A DNA stretch of 64,000 nt from contig NC_088295.1 in the NCBI RefSeq assembly GCF_032854445.1, forward strand, positions 9,156,385 to 9,220,384, given 5' to 3'. Source of the stretch: Liolophura sinensis. Taxonomy: Eukaryota; Mollusca; Polyplacophora; Chitonida; Chitonidae. This document shows, piece after piece, positions 34,071 through 47,100 of this stretch. Position numbers and translations under genes: made by a program. Each line of letters begins with the position of its first letter. Within the stretch, counting starts at the first letter, position 1. The notes beneath the pieces are model-generated. The model searched no databases. It saw only the letters and a list, made by a program, of their open reading frames with translations, and was not told the origin of the DNA.

Positions 34071-36634
34071 TGAATCCCAAGAAACCCATCACTTGTCATA
34101 TTTCTAATTACTTTTTGTGGAGATATGCACTCGTGATTACTTTTTCCACGATAAATCAGCGCAGTGAACTCGAAAAGTGTTTCGATTCCTTCGGATTCCG
34201 TCTTTGCTCTGCAAATAAATGTAATTTGTGGACATTTTCTTCGTCTCCTTGCCCTCGCCTAAAGCTCAGTTTCATGTGATTAAATAATACAGGTTATGGC
34301 CCGTAAGTTTGCCCCTGCCTTAGCTGCCTGTCGCCTACTGATAATATCGTAAGACGAACTGACATAACTGTTTGAGTGGAAAATGGAATGGTCATTATTT
34401 ACAACTTATTCTGGGGACCACCTCCTCACAAGTTAGCCAGGGCTCTGCAGTATAACACCTCTACTAATACTCACAAGTGCACCGCTTTCCGTGCCAATAG
34501 CCCCACGCTGGCCAGAAGTTAATGGTGGTCGGCAAGCGATTGAGATTTATTGCCAGTGTAAATGCTGAGAAAAAATAAATAAGCCGCTTATACTGAATTC
34601 CCAATAACGTCATTCGACCAAGGTGTGGATTTAAACCGCTGATGGTATTCTAAGCAGTGTTTCAGTTATTGAATCATCAAACAGTAAATGTAGTTTTCAA
34701 GGTGCTATTAATTTAAAATACTAACAGGTTACCGATGAATGCATACAATTGTAAAAATATCAGACTGCAGCGACATGAATATCTTATTTCAGCACAAAAC
34801 ACTGAATATGCCCATGTTGTGACTCTTACAGAAATTCCGTATGGATAGTTGTTTAAGAAGGCCTGTGCCTTATCAAAGGAAAGCAGTAAATCTGAGAAAG
34901 ATACGTTACATTATCTGAACTAAAGGACAAGCTACAATCTTTCAGGTATTGAAATTAGCCTCAAAAGACCTGTACTTAAGATCGCCCACCTCGTTGTTTT
35001 TTATTAGCGTGTTGAAAAGACAGGTCTGGCGTCATGGCGGGATTCCCTGTCGTGCCTATGCCGTGTTGTCGTGTTTCTGTCGAGTGCAGCATGGGGGCTG
35101 AGTTTTTACCTTAGACCAAAAAAAAGCAAGTGGCATGAGAGATCAACCTAAGGTTTTAATGCTTTATTTTTGCCACTGTTTGAAAAGAAACCTCTTCGGA
35201 TTGTCACCAAGTAAAGCAAATCTCATCAATATCTGTCTACAGTCATTATTGTTTGCTCCGATGCAGACATTCACATCGGAAGGTTTTTTAAGCCGCTTAA
35301 TGGAAGCAACCACGGAAACGAAGCTTTGAATAGCATTCTGCAAAAAGATCCAATATGTTATGGGGTTAAAGATGTTGATTAAACATGGCAATATGGTTGA
35401 TTATTCCAATAAAATTCAGCGACTTTGAATGCAATATCCATAGAGGTATAGCTAAATGTCTCCTCGTGAATGGGTGAAGCTGTTTATCAAAGAAGCACGC
35501 CTTGTAATGAGGTTTTGGAACATCTCAGGGGGGCTATAAATTATAGTTTTCTTCCGTAACTCCCTCTGCAAAAGTTTCCGAATTCTTTCTCAGACATGAA
35601 TTATGGTTCTGGTGAAAACAATGATAAAGAACATGGTAACTTGATTGGTTGAAATAAGCGCCTTATACATAAACCCGTATGTCACCTAAATAGCGATTCT
35701 GCTTCTGTGTACATCATGGCATGGTTAAGCAAAAGAGAGGTCCTTTGATGGCAGACTTGCTGGGTGATATAAAACTGAGGAATCGCATCCGTTTCCGCGC
35801 TCTCCGCGGATGGATATGTGCGTACGAACAGAACCAGTTTATTGATGAAGTCCAAATTCAATGTGACGTTGCTGGGATATGTAGGTTGGGCGAGGCGAGG
35901 AGCAAAGCTGACAGGCCAGGCTATGGGATTGGAACTTGTGCTGCGAGTCAGACAGGAGATGTAGAAATTTATCAATCATGTATTCGTACATGGAGACGTT
36001 GGATCTGTGCTATTGTTTTACAAACTGGGTGAATTGCCCATCAAATTGTGGCTGTTTTCTAATCTATGAAGTTTAGAACACCACATATTCCATCACATAT
36101 AACAGACGACGTAACCTTCAAACAAAAGCCCGACAGGATCCCCTGGATAATCTGTTAAGTGATAAGTGGGAAAAACTGTACAGGAAAGATCAAAGCCTGA
36201 AGCCCACAATGTCTAACCTCAGTGTGATTCTCTTACTCTCTCTTGATACGCTTATAGGTTCTAACAGCCAGTACATTATGAATGCAGTTCTTTTAGTAGT
36301 CACTAGATTCGAAACACTCATTTCGCAACATAAGATTTTGGTGTTAACTATTATCTGACGTCAGATGCTTAATGAATGTAGTCAGCACACTGTTCGGACA
36401 CGAGACTTCAATTTTCTGTATTATTAAAACCTCCACTACACGTCTGTGGTGTAGCTTTTGGAAGATGTTACTTGTAAATATGTATTGTATGATTGACCTT
36501 TTATTCCCTGGAAACTTGCCCATAAATACAGCCCGACCGAACCGAAATCGAGGAAGGCTAAGTCATGTTTTATTTTAAATTTCTCCTCAACAGAAAACAT
36601 AGTTTTATACGTATATGTCAACTATGTGACACAG

Positions 36635-36802
36635 GTGTGGAACAGCCACTGGTGTGCCACATGCGTGGAACAATCACTGGTGTGCCACAGGTGTGGAACA
36701 ATCACTGTTGTGCCACAGGTGTGGAACAGTCACTGGTGTGCCACAGGTGTGGAACAATCACTGGTGTACCACAGGTGTGGAACAATCACTATTGTGCCAC
36801 AC
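36635..36802. repeat. 28-bp minisatellite, six units
   Basis: The unit is GTGTGGAACAATCACTGGTG followed by TGCCACAG. Six copies are in strict register with few substitutions. A 28-bp period keeps three plus frames open (36565-36899), which explains the open frames there. Confidence 0.95.
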
Positions 36803-39800
36803 ATGGATCATCTGGCTTAGTTTAATTGTATATCAAGAAACGCTTTCGCAGTCACGTGCAACATACCAACAACACCCATTCACAAAGCTCTACCTATAGC
36901 CTGGTAATTCGGACTTGCTTCAAACACAGACACATGCAGATGGAAAACCTAATCATAAATAAAGTACAACGAAGTTGACAATGTACCAAACTATATTCAG
37001 GATTGAGCGTGAAGTCAACTTGTGTTTTGGTGTGTTTTTCCACTCAACTACCACGCCGTGAAATTACAATGAAGCACAAAATGTACCAAAACGTATCTAG
37101 GTGTGGGCATGAACTAAACTTCCGTTTAGGTTTTTTTTTTGTACTCAACAATACTTTACTGAGGCCAAAAAGAATGAACAGGATAAATCTTTTGTGTGTG
37201 ATCATTAAGAAGGTATTGGCCTTATGGCCAGACTTAGGGTTCCACTCTGGGTTATCCAATATTATGGTTGAGTACACAGAGCCAAAATTAATACCTTTAA
37301 AGGAAGTGCCTCCATTAGCGATACATCCACGCTTTGGATAGTTAATCCATCAAAGCCTATGCTGCATTCCAATTTTGTCTTCAGCCAGCACACGCCATAC
37401 CTTTTGTCTAGTCAACTGAGATGTCCATGGCACAAGTCCCTAGACGCTACTTGCTGCGTAAAACACACTGGCCACCCGCGCAGGCAAATTACTCCCGTCT
37501 TTTACTGGGCTTTCTTAATTGAAGTCCCAGTGCTTAGATCCTTTATCTTTCGACTAAGAAGACGCGAATGTAAGATATTTGTGATTGATACGGATTTCAA
37601 ACCGATTGTTCTCTTTTCCAGGGAACAAATCCCTGCTTAAAACTGCAACATAAATCAGTGAGGGCCTGGAGAATGAGACAACCAGGCAGACGAATTTACA
37701 AACATTTCCAAAGACTCCTAAATCTGTACACAAACCAATCCGTTTCCACCTTTTTCCAAAGTAATGTAGTCTGAATGTTTGTACTGAATAACATGTTGGG
37801 AAGATGGTGACTTGTTGTTAGAGAGCGGACATCTCTAGTGTAAAATGAGCACGGCTTAGTGGGTATGCAGTGAGAAAACATCTCCGTAACGTTACTAATG
37901 AATGATGCCCGATGATTGATTGATTTCTGGATGACGTATCGTTGCTTTGACAACAGTCTCAGATAGCTTACTACGTTAACACTTAGAACGCTACTATTTA
38001 ACTATAAAGCCCAGACGCTGTGTTTACGGGCCGTAATAAATTTTGTTTGTGTAGGCAAGTATCGTGGGTGTTGTCTTACCATGTTTTGGCAACGCGCAGG
38101 AGGAAAACCCTTGTGCCTTTAGAGGATACAGGAAACGCTTGGTTTTTATTTCTTAATATAGAGTACATGAATGGACTAACTTCTGAGCTTTCTTCTTGGG
38201 GAGTACAAATGGTCTTAAACTATAGTTTTTCTAAGGCCCTAGCGGTCAGTCTGGCAATTAAGTAGCTTTCCGTGGTCAACGATGATAGCTGCCAAAAACA
38301 ACTTTTCTGGAGGAAGAGCTCGGGGAGGGGGTGGGGGTATCGCCAAGCTGGTCCCGCGTTCCCAGTTAGTTAATCGATGACGCAATTGACCAGAAATATG
38401 CATAAAGTAGATTGGTTATTAAGAAATACAGTAGTTTTTCATGTACCCTTTAACATCCACATAGATGTCTTGTATCGACTGATTACTTTCATGTAATACA
38501 GAAAAAAATGTCACTAAAAAGAGTTTATTTTTTGTATTGTGAATGTCTGAAAGTTCCTTTGATTAAATTCTTCATCTGCCCATCTTACTCTACTACATAA
38601 ACTACTCTGGACGAAAAATTTCATTGTAAATATATTGTAGACTTGCCCAACACTTAAGTAAAAAGCTTTGACACGTACCTGCGGAGTGTGTCACGTTAAA
38701 ATATCGCAATTAATTACTTTATTCAGTGCTTCATAAAATCAAATGAAACAATGATTATTAGGTTTCACTATGTCGACAATAGTTTAGCTGAATGGATGGA
38801 ATAAATACAATCATCGCTGGAAATAACACTCGATCTAGAGTACATTAACTGCAGGTTAGGAAATGCTGGTATTAAAATCATGTCCTTGCACTCATCGTCT
38901 ATACAACTCATTTTCTTCAGTTTATGTTTTCTGAAATACATTTTGATGGTAAATTAAATACTGCGGATTTAGTCTCAACGTATAGTTTGTCAGTTAAAAG
39001 GATATGCGATTTAGTCGCCTTTACACAATGTTTGTGAGCTTCTGAAAGGCCCCTCTCTTAATTTAATTCATCAAAATTATTAGAATGATTGATAATGGCT
39101 TAACTCCACTCCCTGATTATTTCCGGATTAAGAGCCGTGTAACCGGCTTCTCTTACTCCCCATTTGTTTCAGATTCATCGTATATGTGGTGTAAAATAAA
39201 TAAATAAGTTTTTAAAACTTTGATTAAAAGAAAATGTGAATGGTTAAATGATTCAATGGACTTTAAAACAATCTCACGTCATGAGAACAGATTCTGTAAG
39301 GGAAGACTACAGGACAATGGTCTTTAATCGGGTTCGAGTATATATATTGGCCCATCTCGATATGTATTGACAATTGTCTCGAGAATTTTGTGTTATTGCT
39401 CTTACTTTTTTTTTCTTATGTAGAGTTCAAATTTGTTGTATCACAAGTAAAATCTGATAAATACTTACGTCTCATATGTTGTCTGCTAGTCTATTAAAAG
39501 GAATAGAAAAATATGTTGTTTGTTAACAAATAATTGTCCACTGTGGATTTTAAAAAAGATCAGTGGGTGATTATTTTACTGTCAGGTCAGGTTTATAGGT
39601 GCAGGAAATCGAGGTGCCTCCATGGAAGAAACAGCCGCCTTTCTAGAGAAAACAGCCTCCCCCCTGACTTAAAGCCGCAACAAAGCGATGCGGAGAAGAG
39701 CTAGATTCAAGCCTGTAACCTGATTAGCCACAGGCTGATGAGCAACAGCGAGAGCAAAGCTTTAGCTTAACAAACCAGTAATAGTTCAGTAATATACTGT

Positions 39801-40532
39801 AAATAGTCCCGGCGCTCGATGTGTCTTCTGTAGCCAACCTACGGATGTTATACCATCTGGTCAATTCTGTTTACTCCCTAGAATCAACCACCGCTGTAAT
39901 ATCTTGTGCCCATCCGCCTATTTATTTCGCGACCAGATTAAAGTTAACAAATGGTGGCCTGCATCAGATTCTCGTAATGGTCTCGACCTGGTAATAGAGT
40001 TTGCCCCGATATTCATCTTTGGCCTGGGCTAATAGAGTTTACTAATCCTCTGAGCCCCCAATTGTCCGTGGTGACCTGTCTGGGTAGCATCAACCAGCTA
40101 AGCCACAATTACAACAATTTAACAGTAATTGGTTTTCCCATGTTGCACGAAAGAATTTTGTCCCTTTCCACCATATCTAACTTTGCTTGAGGATATTTTT
40201 TGTACTATCCAATCAGGAAGCCCCTCAATTTGCCGCTAATTAACAGGCCCTGATTGAAGACATATATTTGCTGATCTTATTTCTGTGCACTGCAGGGGAT
40301 ATCTGAATCCTTAGTTAAACCATGATACGCATGTTAACTGACGCACAGACAAGATTGTCTGAATAGAGATAAGAAATATTGCCATCCCGGAGAATAGAAC
40401 CTCGAAACACTATGGCTACGTTAAATTATACATCACACTAGTACATGTATGTGAAGAACCACAAAGGCGTTCTAGACACCTTGTCATTCTCCTCATACAC
40501 TTGTATTTTTGCATATATCTTACGCTATCTGC
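36803..40532. other. non-coding stretch, nothing named
   Basis: Includes a G-rich tract (GGGGAGGGGGTGGGGG) near 38316 and a GC-richer, high-complexity block at about 39.6-40.4 kb. TAATAGAGTTT recurs in that block near 39993 and 40030. No exon recognised. Confidence 0.45.
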
Positions 40533-40728
40533 TTAGACTGATCATGCTTCCTCTCCGGCCGTACGTGGGAAGGTCTGCCACCAATCTGCGGATGGTCGTG
40601 GGTTTTCCCCGGGCTCTGCCCGGTTTCCACCCACCATAATGCTGGCCGCCGTCGTATAAGTGAGATATTCTTGAGTACGGCGTAAAACATTAAATAAATA
40701 AATAAATAAATAAATAATTAGACTGATC
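40533..40728 (+). mobile_element. SINE-B insertion with perfect 11-bp target duplication
   Basis: The element is 40544-40717, flanked by TTAGACTGATC at 40533-40543 and 40718-40728. The body reads CCGGCCGTACGTGGGAAGG, GCGGATGGTCGTGGG, CCGGGCTCTGCCCGG, CACCATAATGCTGGCCGCCG, TTCTTGAGTACGGCG and a (AAAT)7-type tail. The head is missing, so this is a 5'-truncated copy inserted as such. The intact duplication and little-decayed body mark it as the youngest SINE-B here. The target duplication and A-rich tail fit LINE-driven target-primed insertion. Confidence 0.95.
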
Positions 40729-42376
40729 CTGAAACAGCCATATAGCATGTCCACAAGAAGAAGGCCTACGTAGAGAGTAAGGTTCTTAAATATATAAATG
40801 CTTGGCACCAGTGTTTTGCTGGAAGATATGTTGATAGGGTCACATTAGGTCGGTAATAATGGAGTATGGTAACATAACCATGATTCAGAATGTAACTTTA
40901 CATGGAATAATGTTCATGATTACAACAGGTGGTCAAGTCAAAACTTACATTCGAAAACTTTTCAACGAGTTTATCAAATGTTTTCAAAGACGTTTCAGAA
41001 GGAAATTATCATTTCATATTGCAATCACGTTTGAATCAAACCTGTATGCTGTAAGTTTACTACCAAATACATATATTCTAATAATAGAAAGATTTATAAG
41101 TCATAAACGGTTAGATATTAAACAGGACATAGCATTTCCATGATACCTTGACTGCAGCAGAATGCTACGCCATGACGACTCTTTTTAAAGCAGCCCTTGT
41201 GTTATATAGTTTGTTTTCAACTTTTTTTTAATGTTGTGTCCCAGATGTTTCCTTGGCATTTAATAAAGCCATATTACTAGCTTATAAATCAACGAGGGTG
41301 TTATTAAAACCCCAACGAATGTTGCCAAGCAGAGACATGTGTCATCATTAAGAGGACAAAACAGCAAAACGGAACATGCCAGTTTTCCCTTTGTACTGTT
41401 ATGATCTATCTTTATCGTTGACTCAGCCATAAAGACAGCATATAACACTCCAATCATTTTTCTGACCACATTATTGATAATATAATTTCCATCCTGATTC
41501 ATTATCGGCCACTGAGGATTTGGTTCGGTGTGAGATTTCACACTAGGGAGGAACAACTAAATAACTCATGGCGATAATTGGCATATATTGATGGCATAAA
41601 GTATTCAAAAACCGGTGGTCATGCGCTCATATAACAACCGCTAACTTGACACATTTAATTCTCGATTGTCTCATAAAGTTAGGTGATTATTCTATCAAAG
41701 AAGTATTACATTAGGAAATTTTGTGCGTGGCAATATTGCACGCAGTCCTCATTTGCATACAGTCACATCATGTCCCCCGTGCTAAACTAACACCGGAATC
41801 CAGAAAACTCTTGGGATTCCAAGAACATTCAGCATTTTCAATGAATAACCAAGCCTGATTTGTAGTGATAGCATTGATGATAAGTAAGCAAATGCCAGGT
41901 TATGTGGTAGCAGGTTTGTGCAATTCCCCCCAAAATTGGAGACCTTTATTAAAAGTTACCAGATGAACTTGTAAGTTCTAACTAAAGTATCTTACTTTAA
42001 ATGTGTCGTATTTTAATCAGAAATAGTTTGATAAACTATTTGTTAGTCTAGTTTACTTCTTGAATTTTTTTGCTAAAAAACACCCTAAATTTTTGAGTTA
42101 ATTTTTTGTGCTGCGTTGTTTCAGATGAAATAAACCAGAGCCTGTATCTTGACTAATGTTTTAAAGCGAATATATCAGACAATGAAAGCAACATACAGAG
42201 CCTGTAAAATATAATCAACAATAATCCTCTTCACTAAAGTTTATTCCGTAATTAGTATTGTCTCCCTCTCTCTAATATTTGAAGATGAGAGGATATCTAA
42301 TATTTAAACATTACTGATGCTAAATTAATTTTCGACACGGACATAAAATCATAACACACTTTAGACTCAGTTTATT
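40729..42376. other. non-coding stretch, nothing recognised
   Basis: Two open frames of 94-98 codons (40859 plus, 41260 minus) show no family resemblance. No repeat noted. Confidence 0.45.
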
Positions 42377-42522
42377 CCAGAACTGGGAACTGTAAAACTG
42401 GATACATTGACCTCCAGAACTGGGAGCTGTCCAACTGGATATATTAACCTCCAGAACTGGGAGCTGTCCAAAAGAACATTTTTATCACTGGGACTTGGAA
42501 CTGTCCAACCGGACATTCTAAG
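42377..42522. repeat. 37-bp tandem repeat, about four units
   Basis: CCAGAACTGGGAGCTGTCCA followed by ACTGGATATATTAACCT begins at 42377, 42414 and 42451. A fourth, degenerate unit (CACTGGGACTTGGAACTGTC) follows. Confidence 0.9.
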
Positions 42523-43818
42523 CTACTTGCTGTGATCCCTCTGTGATGTGTCCCTGCTGTAGGCCAGGCAGCAGGGTGTAAGCGGGGCAGCACACTGCAT
42601 AAAGCCATGGGAATAGATGGGTGTCATACAGGACTTAATGTCCAATTATCCATTTTTATTTGGCGCTACAGAGCATTGTCAGAAACTCTTCAAGTATTCT
42701 GTCTTTACTATATTAACTTTAGGCACGTAAATAATTAAGACGATGCATGGAGTGACAGGCACTGACGCCAGCAAGCTATTTTGGCTGGATTTGTGGGCCT
42801 CCAGTCCCGACCACTTGAGCTCGTCAACAGACGCTGGTATTTCGGGGTTTTCTTGACAAAAAGTGAATCTGACGAAATGGAATATTAAATGCGAGAGATA
42901 CCCGGCAAAGTTCAAAGAAACCATGGGTAAAGAGAAATTTATCTGGTTTCCTAACCCGGAGATAAAAATCTCATTTAAGTTATTGGGGGATCTAGAAATA
43001 TAGTTATGTTCCGAAGGGTTCACTAAACGAATCCCTAAGGTATTTCATCTTATATCACGTACCCTGGAAATTCTAACTGTTTAACTCTATCGTCATGTAA
43101 ACATACACCTCTTGGAGCACGTTTGGAGGCAGGGCTCTGATCCAGTAGGCCTTCAGAAATCAATACGAGAGAGATAATAGCTAGGGAATGACTTCCACGT
43201 GGCGATCCCTTCTCATAAAAAGAACTATTTTCAGGAAGTTTTTAGTCCAAGACGTAAACGTTCTAAATCATCCTGGGGTTTTTTTCAGCGTAACAGAAAT
43301 AGTTGTTGTATAAGGCCCAATCTGATTGGCCCGCCCATGTGCCGCTCACCCCACATCCGGGATCAGAGCAAATCACACACGTAAATCCCGCTACTCGCGC
43401 TACATGCCAAAGATCCCATACTTGCTACAAATGGACACACAAATCGATCGCTCTTTGCTTCATTGCATTTTTATTCTTTAATTTTGTTGTAAGCGCCCAT
43501 TAGAGAGTATGTATACTCGTTCCTCTTTATATACTGGGATTGATACCCCAACGTTTTTAGTCTTGAAATATTTCATTCTCAGTGTCCAACAGCTTCACAG
43601 GAGCGGTTGGTGAATGGTGAAAAGTTATCGAAAAGGAATAAGTCGACAGGCAAAAAAGGCCTTCAGTTCCTGTTTACACGTTTTGATGACTGAGAAAGTG
43701 GCATGAATTACAACTAAATCTATAAATGCTTTCACAAATAATCTCAGTTTGCATCCAAGCTGTCCTTTAGTTTTTCCTTTAGTTTTGCTTTATCAGTGCA
43801 ATGTCTCTCACGACAAAT
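42523..43818. other. non-coding stretch, nothing recognised
   Basis: A 114-codon minus frame (42679-43023) has no recognisable domain. No tandem or interspersed repeat was identified. Confidence 0.45.
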
Positions 43819-44178
43819 TCAAATTTACCTGACTGGCTCAGTTGATAGAGCGCCCGCGTAGGGGGCGGTAGATTCAGGGTCAATCCTGGGTAGGGTCAGG
43901 CCTAGGAATCAGTAACTTCCTCGCTTGACGTTCAGCATGAATGGGATAGTGCCACAACTGAATGACCCCTATCAGTATAATTGCTCGGGTGGGGCGTCTT
44001 ACTTGCCTTCGGTAAGTCGTCTCAGTGAAGCAGCACTACATAAAAGAGCGGTGGTGATCCGTCCTCTAACAAGGAGGGAGATTACATGAACTATAAGGAC
44101 TCTTCGATGGTCATATGACTGAATAATTGTTAAGTAGGACGTTAAACTCCAAGCACTCACTCACTCAAATTTACCTGA
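43819..44178 (+). mobile_element. full-length SINE-A with 14-bp target duplication
   Basis: The element (about 43833-44164) starts with a tRNA-like RNA polymerase III promoter: A box TGGCTCAGTTGATAGAGCG and B box-like AGGGTCAATCC about 30-45 bp later. The body has CAGCATGAATGGGATA, GTAAGTCGTCTCAGTGAAGC, AGCACTACATAAAAGAGCGG, CATATGACTGAATAATTGTT and GGACGTTAAACTCC, and the tail is CACTCACTCACTCA. It is flanked by TCAAATTTACCTGA at 43819-43832 and 44165-44178; the first two bases may belong to the tail. This is the only copy here with its promoter, and it serves as reference for the other SINE-A copies at 5103, 8786 and 49000. Confidence 0.95.
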
Positions 44179-47100
44179 TAATTCCCTGATATCAGCCGAT
44201 GTTCCACATCTGAACACTATATGCCCAGTATAATGATATTAGCTGAATAATTCCTGCATAAGATAACGCTACTCTGCCGATAATCACAAAACTGCCGAGC
44301 GCCCCAAAAGGGGAGACTATTTCCACTTGTCCCGCTTCCGGACCAAAAATCACTGAATAAAATATTTTCTTAAAAGGGTTCGTTGAATATATCCGCAGAG
44401 TGATATGGCCTAGACAGCGGACGGCCAGGAAGTACAGGGAGAGAGTAGCTTTGGAAACGGCGAGTTCAGTCAAGCGAGACAAATGGCAACTCAACTGCTA
44501 GAGATTCCAAACTTAGCATTAACTTTAGGTCTGCTGCCTCGACCTTTTAACTCAGCATGGGACATTAGAGCAGGCTGTCGTGTCACCGACAGGATCTTTC
44601 CACCAGTTTCCACAAATCAACCCCATTGTCTATCGATCGATTGTAAATAGTGGACACCAATAAAAGCAAACCTGGCAAACTGTCTGATGATAAAAGCATT
44701 ATCTTTCGACATGAATGACTGCCTTTCACATTGGATCTTCCTGGTGCTGGCTTCTCGGATGACGGCTGATCAAAGTTGAAGCCATTTTACTATCCTTATT
44801 ACTGCCCTGATATGAAACCTATGAAAATATTGACGTTAGCTGAAGCTATGAGAATTAGCTATATCTAAAGGTTGGCATAGTCTTGTTAAAATGCCAAAAT
44901 AAGTTGAATTAGGCAAAAGGATTTTCATTTATTTAATGGTTGTTTATAAAAGTAATCCAGAATACTTCATTTAAATGACCCCTATCGTAAGTAAAGACAG
45001 AGGAAGGTGGACAAAGCCTGTGGGTAAGCCACTGCAACTCTCTAGAAACGTGACACACTCTCAGAATCAGCGACATGTGGTGTCGACCAAGCAACCTCAT
45101 TCACTACAGAAGAAGTGGTGTGGCCCTGTTCAGCCTAAATCATTTCGCTTTTGACGAGATAGTTGCAATGGACATTAAACCATAGTATGCAAGTACGCAC
45201 ACAGCATGCAAGGCTGAAAGTATAGAGAACTTGAAAGTATAGAGACTTGCACACGGGTTAAGCTTGCTCTCCCTTGCCCTCCCGGTATACTGATGCACTG
45301 GTGTACTGGTATACACAACTTTGCGGGTTGGGTGTCCACAATCTGCACCAGAGGTGCTGTGTTTAAACAACCCAGACGAGCTCTCCTCTTCCATATCAAT
45401 ATTTTACGAGGTTGGTTTTGCTAAGCAGGCCCACATCTACTCTAGCACACTGTAAGAATAGCCATGACCTAGTATCTACACCTCTGTACTATTTGTACCT
45501 AATGAGGGCCTGTCAAACGCCCGGCAGTAGGACTTTGACGCCATTTTATTCAGTGATCAAACGTTCTTTCTACAGTGCATCATTTTGACACCACTACAAA
45601 GGCAGACAGACAAAAACAGAAACGGATACACTGAAAGCCTTTTTTACGTTGCACAACAATAATTTTTGACGTAACAATAGATCGAAGTCCTTCTTCACAC
45701 TAGTGTCACCTTACGGAATTAAAAATATGCCGCCTTCCCATTATGTCCTGGCCAGGAAATTAATTTCATTCAAACTTTCATTGTCAATAATAAATTAAAG
45801 CTTCCAGTTTTGATCCATTTGTTGTGATAGCTTTATGAACGAGTGCGCAAGCAGAGCAACGGCATAGTTAGGCCGTCTGTTGACACAACCATAATGACAT
45901 GGATATAGTTTACATTCCGAATCTCTGAGTATAGCGATAAGCAATAATCAAATAAATTATAAAACGAACCATGCATTAGCACGTAGATACACCGCCAGGT
46001 TATCGCTGATGTCCTCAGTTGGGTGATCCTAAAGTAGTATAAAATGTAAAGCAGTTTGGTAATAAAGTAGTTTAATTTTCAGACATTTATGTATATTTGC
46101 TGCTTTCCTTTTCAAGTAACAATTTATGTTGGTACAACTGGTTAAGTGCGCGTCAGTCCATTCCAGCGGACTATATAGTACCCACACAGTACTAATACAG
46201 GTGGAGAACAGGACAAATAATACAAATATTAAGAAGAGACTCATTAAATTGTTATAACCACTCGGTATAGGAACAGTGGTTATTGGCCAGAATGAAATAC
46301 TATCCATCTAACGCCGCTATTGTGGACATATCGCTCACGATATTTGGTCGGCAAACAAACGTTGCTGCCACAATTGACTCTCAGTCCAATTCAAACAAAT
46401 CACCATTTCACCGTTCTATTGGAAATCGGTTTGATTTTCTGCCCATGTTGTAAATATTTGACAGTACAATACCAACGAACTCTTAACAGTGCATAACAAG
46501 GCAGCTTGAAAAAAGCTCGAATGTATTGAATCTAAACCTTTATTCCGTTGGCAAACAAGGAATGATGTCATGAATGTCGATCAGTCTTACGTCCACAGGG
46601 CAACTGGCAGTCAGCTGTCTGTGGAATAATGATAACCTCCGTTTACGAAGTGAGTCAGGGAGGCTTTCGTGTTTTGTGTTTTGTCCTCTAACTAATCGTC
46701 TTCTCTGATAAGAAAAAAGTATTATTGTCAGCGACTTGATTTTCAGTTTTAACCTTGCATGTGTGACCTGAGCCTGATATTCTGCCCAAAAGAGCATTGC
46801 ATGGTATGTGAAACCAATCCTCGGTTTTATGGCCTTTGCGTTAAACGAAGTGAGCTTTTAAAGGTCATTGCACGAAATCCATTACCTTTATAAAAAGTAC
46901 AAAAACTAAAAACTATCATATGCTGTGATTGCAGAGATAAAGCCAGGCTACCTTTGTAAACATCAGTCAGTTACATTTAGCTTCATGAACGAAAGAGAGA
47001 GTAGTTTTATAAAAGCAGGATAAATATGACATTCTTGTGGACACATTGGACAAGTGCTTGTGTAGAGGAGACAAATTTTCAGGAAATTCAGGTAGAGTCC

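Larger units (their letters stand above)
32781..36634. other. non-coding stretch, minor repeats only
   Basis: Contains the 22-bp duplication and G-run listed separately. Open frames at 33167-33722 (minus) and 35682-36032 (both strands) have no family resemblance or splice support. Confidence 0.45.

Noticed and set aside
35682-36032. Overlapping 97- and 103-codon frames on both strands
   Set aside because: No domain resemblance, no splice context, and mutual antisense overlap as expected by chance.
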